Positions 26,568 to 37,900 of a DNA stretch of 64,000 nt are shown here, one piece after another (the first letter of the stretch is position 1; each line of letters opens with the position of its first letter). The notes under the pieces are model-generated. The model saw only the letters and a list, made by a program, of their open reading frames with translations, had not been told where the DNA came from and ran no database searches. Origin of the DNA: Echiichthys vipera. Lineage: Eukaryota > Chordata > Actinopteri > Perciformes > Trachinidae. The stretch is from NCBI GenBank assembly GCA_963691815.1, contig OY829648.1, positions 19,686,193 to 19,750,192 on the forward strand, given 5' to 3'. Position numbers and translations under genes: made by a program.

Positions 26568-29102
26568 ATGGAGTATCACTGCGCTTCAAAGATGAATGTA
26601 GTAGTTGATGAGTACCAAAACATATGCAAACATAACCATTTGTGCACAGAAGAGAAGGACTCCAAGGATGCTGCAGTAGCAAACAAGCTGTCTCACATTG
26701 AGAAGGCATATACCACCATACTAAGTGAGCTCGGAGAGGACGTCGATCGGGAGGGACTTCTACGTACACCGCTACGTGCAGCCAAGGCTATGCAGTTCTT
26801 TACCAAAGGCTACAGAGAAACTACTCAAGGTGAGGATGGATTTCTTTTCCTTATCTCATTGAAAACAATGTTTTCTTGAGTGCAAACTTGATTAAAATCT
26901 CAATACTTTCACAGAGACTTTCCAGTGTTAGTTTTGAAAAGAATGACACAGATATTTTTGACATGACTATGACCCTACCCATGTTAAAGGTTAATTGACT
27001 TTGTCTCTCATTTCTGATTTATGAAACAGTAAGAGTTCATACAGTTTAATTTTGCTCAATGCTAGATCCTTACCATTGAATCAGTCCGTTGCTCTGTCAC
27101 TTTGATTTCATCCTTTGCTCCAGTATGAATACAGGATTGAAAGCTAACCTCTCATCCACAGATATCTTAAACAATGCCATCTTTGATGAAAACCACGAGG
27201 AGATAGTGATTGTCAAGGATATCGAGGTGTTTTCTCTCTGTGAACATCACCTGGTGCCTTTCTTTGGCAAGGTAAATATTCAGCATCCCCAAATTATGTA
27301 CTGACAAAAAAATCTGAACTGACAATTGATATTTGATAAGGATTTAGTGGCTTGTATGCATTTCTTAATATAAACACATACAGATCCCATAAATTTGTCT
27401 GCTAAAGAATTGAGACCAGGATATTTACTAAGCAGGACATTTTATGGTTAAACGAAAAGTATCGCCTTACTGTTAACCTGCTAAACAGTAAAGTTGCAGT
27501 TTACATCAAAAAACTGCCCGGACTCATAATGTATGTAGTAAATACTTTGAAGGGATTTAATAAAAGGTATTAGGCATATTTTGCTTCAGATCTATACAAT
27601 CGCCCCATTTTCATTTTCATCATTTGAAATGTTGTCAATTAGCACAGGAATTCTTAAGTTATGGCAAATTCGTTCTAGTTGGGTTGATTTCCAGTTTTTG
27701 CTATCACGGTGTACAAGCTTAAACTGGTTTGATGGTACGCAAATCGTCTGTATTAGCATGTGTCATTGTGCCATGTTCTGGCAAATTAAAAAGCACACTA
27801 CATGAGCAACCTGTGCTGACGTTGTCACAGTGCTAAATCAAACTTGTATTGAATTAGTAATAAGCAGTGTTTGGCAGTATGGCGCTACACGACTTTAGTA
27901 AATTAACTACATTTCCCAAGGTGCTGTAGCTTGCTAAATTTCTTTTGGGGGTAACTTCAGTATAGTAAAGCTTAATTTAAAGTAGAGATAGCTTAGCTTA
28001 CTACTCTTTACTGTTGAGTTGCAATGGGACGGCTGATTTATTAAAAAGAATAAAAAAATAAAACTGTTAGAGATGCATCAATCCAGTTTGGCCTCATTCA
28101 GCCAATATCTGATCCTGGTATATCAAACTGGTTTAAAATTGTTTACACCAACCCAAGCCTAGCCAGAAAAGTGTTTGTGAGGTCTAAGTGACTTTTGATC
28201 TCCAATATCTAATCAGTTCATCCATGAGTCCAAGTAGAAATGTATGCCAAGTTTAAGGAAAATCCCTCCAGTGGTTTCTGAGATATTGTTAGATAGGACA
28301 TATGTACGGACATAAAAAGTTTGTCATTGATCTCTGGTAAAGAAAGTACGTAAAATAAGCATGAATCACTGACATTGGTTCGTTTCTAACTTCAACTTTA
28401 AATTGTATATATACTGCATACCTGATACATAAACAATTATTTGTTTATTCCAGGTTCACATAGCATACCTCCCAAACAAGAAAGTGGTTGGACTCAGCAA
28501 GCTTGCTCGGTAGGTAACACGCACGCACGCACGCACATACGTACGCACGTTCATGATCAACATCTGTTTTATTCTTTTCAATTCCAGAATTGTTGAAATC
28601 TACAGCCGGAGACTTCAAGGTAAAAATGAACTGGGCTTATACTATTAACCTTATTTACTTTTTAAGGTTTGTGTGTGATGTGATGTGTTACTTCCTCCAC
28701 AGTTCAAGAGCGTCTAACTAAACAGATTGCTTCAGCCATCACTGAGGCATTGGAGCCAGCTGGAGTAGCAGTGGTGATTCAGGCTGTGTGAGTATTCAGC
28801 TTTTACTTCATCCATATTAGATTATAATTAGATCTTAATCTTTTTTTAATGAAAAAAGCTAAGTATATTTAACTTTATCGTGGGTACTTTGATATTGTTA
28901 AGTACATGCACTAGCACAAAAAATGTGAAACTAAGGTTTTAATTTTGGTAAATTTCCTTTTGTCTGTTGCAGCCACATGTGTATGGTGATGAGAGGTGTG
29001 CAGAAGATGAACGCCAGCACTGTTACAAGTGTCATGCTGGGAAAATTTCATGATGATCCCATGACCAGGAAGGAGTTCCTTGACCTCACATTGAGAGAGT
29101 GA
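26568..29102 (+). CDS. gch1: GTP cyclohydrolase I (gch1 or a fish gch paralogue)
   Basis: Six exons: 26568-26829, 27162-27271, 28454-28509, 28588-28619, 28703-28787 and 28973-29102; 675 nt, 224 aa, all phases consistent and all introns GT-AG. The enzyme converts GTP to dihydroneopterin triphosphate, the first and limiting step to tetrahydrobiopterin and, in fish pigment cells, pteridines. Visible signatures are LLRTPLRAAKAM, VFSLCEHHLVPFFGKVHIAY (zinc Cys and active-site His residues), [20 protein letters not shown] and HMCMVMRGVQK (second zinc Cys). The family body is intact to the C-terminus (EFLDLTLRE). The N-terminus is short and unlike mammalian GCH1 (about 250 aa), so this may be one of the fish paralogues (gch1a/b or gch2); I cannot decide which. 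Confidence 0.93.
27626..28320 (+). mobile_element. Split fish SINE-like repeat in gch1 intron 2
   Basis: Positions 27626-27680 (AATGTTGTCA..AGCACAGGAAT..AAGTTAT) and 28185-28320 (ACTTTTGATCTCCAATATC, AATCCCTCCAG, TGAGATATTG) match the head and body of the repeat at 44578-44820, in the same order and strand. About 500 bases separate the halves here and almost none there, so something else probably inserted between them; CAGTGTTTGGCAGTATGGCG at 27867 looks like the end of another element. Confidence 0.5.
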
Positions 29103-29392
29103 ATAGTTTTATGCCAGCAGGCAAAATTTAACAGAGGGAACTGACGCTGTTTGTCTTTGCATCTAAATCCATGTTGGTGATTTCAATGGAAACTCACGGA
29201 AAATGAAACGATCACTGGTAAATCATTTTGAAATAGTCTGCTGAAACAGTGGCAGCTCTTTGGTAACATGGTACTTTGTAGGCAAGAAATACGGTGTAAT
29301 TTGAGGTGAAACCTAAGAAACTGCCCAACAGCAGTAAGATCAGCCGTGCTCTCTTTTTCCATGTTTTTTCCCCCAATGTTTTAGACATAAAT

Positions 29393-29585
29393 ATGTACGT
29401 TATGTAACCGCTTTACAATGCAAATTTATATTTAAAATAAACATTACCCTATTCTTATTTTCATCTATGCCTGTCTTTATTTTTATGTTTTAAAAATAAA
29501 ACAGCCTCATGCTCTTATGCTGTCATACAATGATTGCAGTGTTAAAAAAATACAACATAAATCAAAAAACAGAGGCATGAACCAT
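29393..29585 (+). repeat. Original copy of duplicated gch1 3' end
   Basis: This segment holds the gch1 polyadenylation signal and its flank. It recurs with substitutions at 30857-31070: shared runs include CTTTACAATGCAAATTTATA and GCCTGTCTTTATTTTTATG. Confidence 0.8.
29436..29441 (+). promoter_or_regulatory. gch1: Polyadenylation signal, gch1
   Basis: AATAAA 334 bases after the stop codon; a second A-rich signal (AAAATAAAA) follows near 29493. Confidence 0.65.
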
Positions 29586-30856
29586 TAACACCCCAGCAGA
29601 AATAAACATTTTCAGAATGCACCAGTCGCCTCATCTCAAAGGTATAAACATGCAGGTTTTTGGAAGGATCAGCCAGTGCATCACTTGTGCTATTCTCTAA
29701 TGATTCAATCTGCTGTACATGTTTCTCAACCCTGTTTGACATGGAAGTGGTATTTGTGCTGACAAAATTACAGCATGACTGGTAATTTAAAACTGTGGTC
29801 CACACAAGGTCAGTCAAATCATGGTATTATTTCAAGCAAGTGAAAGACATGTGTAATGTACATGTATTTACGTGCTTGCTACAGTGAGTAGATTTGGGGA
29901 AACAACATCCCTAACCTCTTTGCATTTAATTATCCTGCCATTACATGTGATTCCTTAGTCACCGTCATATTGAGAGCCTTTACTCAACAGCTTCTGAAGA
30001 CCAGCATTGCAGAGAGATGCTGTAACCAAATCATCTGTAAACAACATCAGTAATTATGAGTTTACCAAAGACATAATCTGTTAATTGTAGATGTGAAGTA
30101 TAATCTCAGGTCAAACATATTTCATATTTGATATAGCATAGTGTATGCCTATAGATGCAGAAACGGGAGATCTGTCCATCCCCCGCTTAGAGAGGAGAGG
30201 CTCTTTTGACCTTAATGAGGTGGAAATATTAGGTCTTTTTTGGTGCAAATATTATTTAAAAATGGTTGGGATCCCAATTAGATTAGAAATTAAGACTGAA
30301 TTGTTTTTGTGATTTCAAAATATTTTCCAGACATTCGAATAGAATAAAAATATCTAGGAGCACATACCTGGCTATAAATAATGGCAAAATTGCTACGGCA
30401 AGAAAAATGCACATATCTACTGGGCTACATTACTTTCAGGGATTACGTGAAAACTATTTGCATAAGAAATTCAAATTTGCCAACATGTGTTGAAACAATG
30501 TACAGACATTATCAGATATATGATGATGAAGGCCTCTAAATAAAGAGGTAGTAATACATGTAATCAGTTTATCAGAAGAATTAGTATTACGGACAGTATA
30601 AAACAGCTTAATAACAATAGAGATGACATTGCACGACAGAATATTATTTATAAAATATAGAAAATAAGCGCAGGGTATAGGGGGAAAGGGAATACACCAG
30701 AAAAGAAAAAGGCAGCATGCTTTAAAAATAAATGTCTTTTTTCTTTGCTCACTAGTTACACTTTGCTTCATTTTTAATGCATGGACCTAGTTTATTACTG
30801 CAGAACCTGCAAGTATGAGATTGCTAGAGACAGAGCTGAATTTAAGCTAAATAGCA

Positions 30857-31070
30857 ATGTACATTATGTAATGGCTTTACAATGCAAATTTATATTTAAA
30901 ACAAACATTATTCTATTCCTTTTTTAATCAACGCCTGTCTTTATTTTTATGTTTTAAAAGTAAAATGTCCTAATTCCCCAATGCTGTCATAAAATAATTC
31001 CAAATACAGTCCAATCACATCCTGTATCTGTATTTCATAATAAACAGAAATCAACAGAGGATGAATACGT
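30857..31070 (+). repeat. Duplicated, mutated gch1 3' end
   Basis: Same order of blocks as 29393-29585: TGTACATTATGTAA, CTTTACAATGCAAATTTATA, GCCTGTCTTTATTTTTATG, TGCTGTCATA and AACAGAGGATGAA. The AATAAA of the original reads AACAAA here. The 1.3 kb between the copies shows no recognisable gch1 exon, so only a fragment was copied or the rest has decayed. Confidence 0.75.
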
Positions 31071-31799
31071 TTTCTCCCTCTGTGTCTGTCCGTAACTGTA
31101 CTATCATGGAGGGGGGCTGTGTCTGCGGTTTTGTCTACAGTACCGTAACATTTTTTTAACCAGTTACTTCCACGTCACTTCTTTCATTATGCTGATCTGT
31201 GAAGTGGAACGTAACGCTGGCTGAGTTGAGAGGTCAGGGGCTCCCGCTGCCTAGATACATACAGTCTAATATTAGAACATTTCCTTGATTTGTTAGCAGC
31301 ATCTCTGCTGACTCCTGAGCACATGGCAACAGGCCGGCCAATAGGATTTCAGGAGACTACTAAGCCCCTTGCTCTGTATAGCAACAGTGGCCTCCTTCCC
31401 TTATTTATTTATATAGGAGGTTTTTTTTTTTCCCACCGACTCATTCTCATGCTTCTGTCCCCCCACCGTGCATCCACACTGTGGTCTCAAACTGTAAAAA
31501 GAGTTACGGTAGGAAGAGTTGAGCTGCTTTTACTTTTGCCTTTCCTTTAGATGCACAAGCTTTAGAACATTTTTCAAGACATCAAGTTGTTCTTATAGTT
31601 TTTTTTAAATGCTTATATTTATTATTACATATATTTTTATAGATTTATTTTTACACTGCACTCCAGAGATCAGTGGAGCTTTTTCCTGAGCATTGCATCC
31701 AAAAGTAAAAACAAGGTGGGAAATGTCTTGGCAAAGGCTTGATTTTCATGAAGACATGACGTGTATCGTTGCAGAGGAGAGGAAATACCCAGAGGAATG

Positions 31800-32054
31800 G
31801 CAGCGTGGGAAAATGTAGCACTCAGAGGGGACGGACAACAACCAAGTCGAGAGGATCTTTAAAAGATGGAGGGCGCAGAGGCTTTACGGGATGGGAGGAG
31901 TGGGGGGTGGAGGGACATTGGATGGCGTGAGGACCGAGGCCGGTGGTTGGTTTGATCTGAGACACGTGTGCGTCCAGCCACCTCTCTTTGCCGCTTCATG
32001 GGTGTCGATGAAACATTGGCTTCCTCTGCCGCTCGGTCCCTTCTCTTGGCCCAG
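31800..32054 (+). other. pik3r2: Candidate first 5' untranslated exon and promoter, pik3r2
   Basis: A GC- and CpG-rich patch in AT-rich surroundings ends in a good donor, GGCCCAG|GTAGGT. Its ATG-led frames are short and closed. The next plausible acceptor downstream is at 34435, opening the exon that carries the pik3r2 start. The left limit is arbitrary, since no TATA box is visible. Inference. Confidence 0.4.
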
Positions 32055-34435
32055 GTAGGTGCGTAATGTCCCATCCTTCCGAGTTTCCTGATGATTTTTC
32101 ATATTTTCAGGCTGTTCAGATGTTATCTACACCAGAAGTTGCCATTTTGAAAGTTTCTTGCATGTTCAGTTGTCGTATCTCTTCGTCATTCCAAGCTTAG
32201 GTACGGGACGATGGAAAGCTTGAAGGCGTTGGGGGAAATATGGCGCACATCAGCCGTCCCGTTTTTGGGATACAACACTGATTGATAACAGACTACGACC
32301 AACTATTTAATAAAAAATAAAAAAAATGCATTAAGAGGATAGTCATCAACAAAATAAATACCTTCGTCATTTTCTGTTGGATAGTGGATTGAAAATTTGT
32401 ATTGCCCGACACTTTTCAGCAGGGCGCAGATTTTTAACTTCCCTTATGGATCCACCAAGCCAATAATAATGCATTAGCCAGATAAACACCATTTGTTTTG
32501 ATTAGGTCACAACCATGTTTGGGACAGCTAATTTTTCTGATTTACAAACATAAATAGAAATGTGGATATTAATACCAAAAAAGGTGATTATTGAAATAAC
32601 CCAGTTAGGTGTAGTCTCAGGTGGACGTTGTTTTTTTGTTTTTTTTAGCAAAGTATTAAAGCTAAAATAAGAAAATTGGCTTATGTGATAAAGATCGCAG
32701 GACTTTGTCCAAATCATATTAAGTATCGTGCACGTCCCAACAAGAACTGGACACAATGTCCCAGTAACATCGAGCTGCGAAGACTTGGCTGTGTACCATT
32801 CTAAGTAAATTGATGTCGACGCCATTTCAAACGCCTTGACTTTTGATCTGCAATGTTGCATCACTCAGTAAATTTATACACTACCTTATCCTTCTTTTAT
32901 GGAAACAGACAACATTTTAAATCATCTGCCCCTTAACAGCAACAATACAGATGGCGATATGAAATGTCACATCGTGACGTCATTTTAAAGCCTTTTCAAA
33001 ACCTTTGATAACTACAATAGATGCTGAGAAGTATTAGTTGTCCAGATTTCATAAATGGAAAAAATATTTAGTAAAGAAATTAAATGAGGTTACTGTTTTT
33101 CAACAGATCAGTCATGTTTACAAAAAAAGTCTGATATTTTATTAAAATAAATTTAGCTAAAAATTAAGTACTGTTCATTTTCCTGTTGAAGCTCAGATGA
33201 TACCCCCATCTCACATCACATCTCTTCAATAGGATGTCACATTGTAAAGGGTATACGAGGATAATAAACCGCTGACTAATCCCAGATGCATATAAGAGGG
33301 AGAGGATTTAGCCACAATACCTCTGGATTCTTTACCATGTTATGGTTTTCGTGATATAACACTATAAAAATGTTGACTTCTCATGAAATCCCAAAAGGAT
33401 ATACAATACTCTCTGGGAAATTATGTGCACACACTTTTCTCCAGGAGTAAAAATGTATATGTTTGTATATGTTTGATCCTGGGACAAACAAGGTCCATTG
33501 CTGAAGCCTAAATATGTTCCTGGTAATTCTGTGAGAACGGATATGGTTTGCTGTGTTGATATTCAATTATCAAATTAACTGCTTTTTTGGTGTAACAGAT
33601 GACTTTTAGATTTCTGTTTTTATTTAGAGAATGTACCAAAAAAAGTTGTACCTCCATCAAAAAGGCATTCATTATACAGAGAGTCTGGAATATGCTTTAT
33701 ATATTTCCAGCATCTGCATAAAGCTTGGGCTGCAGTTGACCTGCATATCTTTATCACCGTGTTAACTCTGTTAACACTAACAGTTGGTGATGTGGATATT
33801 GTCTTCAAATATGGTGCAGTGTCATCATTTTAGATGGATTTGTGTTATGGTGCATTTCCTAGCAAATCACTTGAGAAAGCAGAATTAACCAGAAAGGTCA
33901 GATACAAACGTGTTGTTTATTAATGAAGTGAGTTAAATACCTGGCAATTCAAGGTACTTCATAACACAATAACCCAATATTACCCTAAGCAGCCCTGGTC
34001 GGACATAACCAGATGTGTAATTGGATATGCAAGAGTATAGACGTTGTGGACAGTTGAAGATTTATGCCTCACAATGATGGTTACAATATCTCTTATAAAA
34101 CAGCTATGGTGCAACAGTTCAGTGCATAAATATGTCAGTAACAGCAATAATTAAGTTTATCTCAACCTGTAGGAAGCCCCTGTAAGTGCTCAGACTGATA
34201 ATGTCAGAGGTTAAATTTCAAACTTAGCATCAACACACTGGGCAGCAAGTCTGGAACATGAAACTAAAATACATAACGGTTTGACTGGCCAAAATATAAA
34301 ATAAGGGATAGAGTTGTGAAACAGATGGTGCAGATATTACACCATTAATTAGCTAAATGTTTGCATGCAAAAAGACAAATTTTCACAATTTGTAGTAATG
34401 ACTCTCAAACTTTATTTGTGCCTTTTTTGTTTTAG

Positions 34436-34910
34436 GTTTTCTGACATGAGACTGTGTGTGAATCCATAAGGAAGTCGTACTTCGGTCTTTCACTCTCCAG
34501 TGGGTTTACAGCTCAATAACTAGTGTCAAGGTGTCTATGAAGCAGGCAGTCGGCTGTTCAGTTACAAACTGTGGTTGTTCTGGGGAGCTCCCAGTATGGA
34601 TACCTTAAAGCCAATGAGTGTGAAGCAGAACAGGAAAAACTCCCACTGAGGGCATTAAAGTGAAAACATAGATCTACAGGCAATGTCATCGCTCTGCTCT
34701 GTGATGAGGTTAAACCGGGGGTTTAGGCTGAGAAACATGCTCTACCTCCACAACACGGGGCAGCCTTGAACTCTGCACTGTCACCCTCTCTACCCTCAGC
34801 CATGAGTGCAACTATGAGCTGATAGTATGTGATCAACAGCACCCTGGCACCTAACATCCTGCTGCTTCATCACCTCAATAAAACCTAGCTGGACTATTCA
34901 GTGTGTAAAA
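34436..34910 (+). other. pik3r2: 5' untranslated part of the pik3r2 start exon
   Basis: A strong acceptor (CCTTTTTTGTTTTAG) precedes it. The leader holds several upstream ATGs, the first giving a short frame (MRLCVNP) within its first 35 bases, which could lower translation of the main frame. Confidence 0.5.
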
Positions 34911-37900
34911 ATGGCAGAAGAGGGTTTCCAGCTCACAGCTCTCAACTGCGCCAAGGACAACAAGCTCCAGCCAGCTGACTTCCCAATGTCATCACTAGCA
35001 TCCCTCCATCTCAGAGATGAGGCTGCAGTCGTCAACGAGAGCGCCAACCATATGGGAGGTAATCCTGAGCCTCATTCTGTATTTTCTGTGATGATGCCAT
35101 CGCCACTTAACCAATCACGACAGCAAACAGATATGGCTACTAGACCTGAGACTTCACCAGTGGTTCAAGGTAAGATTTGGTGATGTAAGGTTTTTGAGCA
35201 TCAATACAGATTATTGTAAACAGATGAGAAAATGATGCAGACACAATCTTGTAACAAAGGAGTTGGCTTAGCTAAAGTGTCTTCTCATCCTTTTCTGTAC
35301 AACAAAGTACGACTGGGTGATATGATGATATATATTGTTAAAACTATAGAAAAATGTTTATGTATATATTTTTCTATATAGTTTATACCGTGACGTTGGA
35401 AAAATCAGCAGCCAAACTGCTTTGCGGCAATATTTATGTAATTTGGACACTTCACGCACTTGTCCTTAAAATGTTCTTTTTCAACTAAAGTTCTTAATAA
35501 AATGATAAAATTCTCAGTTTTCACTTGTCACGTATTTAATTTGCACTGAAGTATACAAAAATAGTCTTTACCATGTAGTTATTTAATATACACTATTTAT
35601 TCATTGAATTACCAGAAAACAGATGTATCGTCATATAAATCGCTCCAGATATGAAATTACTTATATTGGGATAGACGATTTTGGACATATAACCCAATGC
35701 AGTAGATATCCAAATATCCAAACCTCTGCAACATTTAATTAGCCATCAGAAAGTCTTAAGACATTCCTGTCTGTAAAGTATGTAAACTGTTCTGATAAGA
35801 GTTTGTTGTGATCCGTGTTGATTTGCGTAACTGTTACTCTGCTGGGTGACATCTACGGTAATTATACTGCTATCTTAACATTAACGATAAATGGTTATCA
35901 TAGCTCCACTGAGTAGCAAAGTGAAGTTGTTTCAGTTACACAGGGCTAAGGAAGTAAAAGTCACATCAGCTGTCTTTCCACTACCGCGCCAAAAGCGAGT
36001 AAGCTCGAGCCAAGGCTACTCGGTCTAAAATCACACCATGATGAGGCTGTGTTGAGGCCAGTTCTTTGGCAAATATGGTCCACTGTTTACCCATGGGCCA
36101 ACAGGGCTACTGTGGCCTGAGTTAGAGTCTCTGGGCATTTCTCATAATCACTTAAGAACCCAGAAAAAACAACAAGAAATGACAGTAACCAAAAGTACTG
36201 GTCAAACGAGGATATTGGTGCTCTGCTCACTATCTGGGCAGAGGAATACCAAATCAGCAGTTATAAAAATGTGTAAACAGAGTTATAAGGTAGACAAGCA
36301 CATGAAACATTACATTTATTCACATGGTCATGGAAATAAAATTAAAACTGAATGATGTTAAATCTTGTTAAATATCAGACGGAATTAAGTGTTTCTTCTT
36401 GCTGCGTCATACAAAGTTATACATGATTAATTAACTGTGTAACAGCCATATGTTAAAGAGGCCCTATTATGCTTCTTTTCAGGGTCATATTTGTATTTTT
36501 CTGGGCAGCTATAATAGGTTTACATGCTTTGATCTTCAAAGCACACATTATATGTCTCATTTGGTTCTTGCAGCCGATAATAGAGAGCAGGTAGCTGACA
36601 GTTCTTGGTGGCTAACATACAAAAGGACAGGAAAAACCCTCTGGCAGTTACTCCCCTCTAGTATGTACTTTCAGAGGTTTGAGCTCTTGTTTTGGACGGC
36701 CCTTAGGACTGCCGGGCTTTTGGTCCAATAGGCCATTTTTTTCAGACCATCATGTTTCGTTTGTCGGTTTTTATATTGTTTAGGGGGCCACATTTTAATT
36801 TTCCTTGAGCTATTTTTGTCATTACACCTGACACGGTGTGCCACGAAATTCATAATCATAATTAGGGATTGGTTTATTTAGGGTTTTACTGATGGGCTAT
36901 TGTTGCAAATCAATACGCGTATCAGTTCATTTTCATGACTTCATAATTTTCTTTTTTAAAAATACATTATTTTAAAAAATCGATCTTCAGAACATGATTA
37001 GAATTCAATATTTTAAACTGAGCTCAAATATCAGTGAAATAAATTATATTCCTGACATGACATCACAATACTGAGTGAAGATTACAAAGAATGTAGAATA
37101 TAGTGTGCATGCGCGAAAAGTTGAATACTGCCTGTTGCTACTCCAGCCTTTGAGTTTAACTTGTATTCTCTTTTGTTCGTTTTGTTTCTTCACCCTAACT
37201 TCTGTGAAGTTTTGCCCTCTACAATGAGGTTACTTTCGCTAGTTTTAGTGTTTCTTTTTGTGCTGATTTTATCAATGCCGCTTCCAAACCCTGCTATGTG
37301 CCTCTGGTGAAGAGGAAGCCCATGACCACAAGGACTGTGAGGAGGAAAATCAGGGAGGCTAAAGACAATAATAGGAGAAAGCTGGAGAACAAACTCCAGG
37401 GAAACAACATGAGGGATGTGTGGAGTGGCATGAGAACCATCATCAGGTTCCAGAAGACTGGTAGCATAGGGTTGAAGGACTGTGTGGACCAGGCCAATGA
37501 ATTGAACCTATTTTTCAATAGGTTTGATACGGCGGCCCATCCCCCACATGACTCTGCTGCTGCCAGCCCATATCCCAATGCCACTTTACCTCCCCCTACT
37601 CCTTCTCCTACAGACCCTTTGTCTGCCCTTCACCATCTCACTTCACACCTTCCTATACCCCCCTCTCTCCTGCTCTACATCATGTCCTCCACAACCTGAT
37701 GAGCTCAGCCCTCCTCCATTGGACACCTCTACAGTGTCCTTCACGCCTGACCTGGTGAGAAGACAGCTGACGAGACTCCACCCTGGCAAAGCTGCAGGCC
37801 CCGATGGCGTATTTCCCAGGGTGCTTAAAGCCTGTGCCCCCCAGATGTGTGGACGCCTACAGAACTGTGTCTGACAGGGTCGACAGCAACACTGGGGGAC

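Noticed and set aside
31859..32102. Two Arg/Pro-rich minus-strand frames
   Set aside because: They lie in a GC-rich patch better explained as a 5' untranslated exon and promoter on the + strand.
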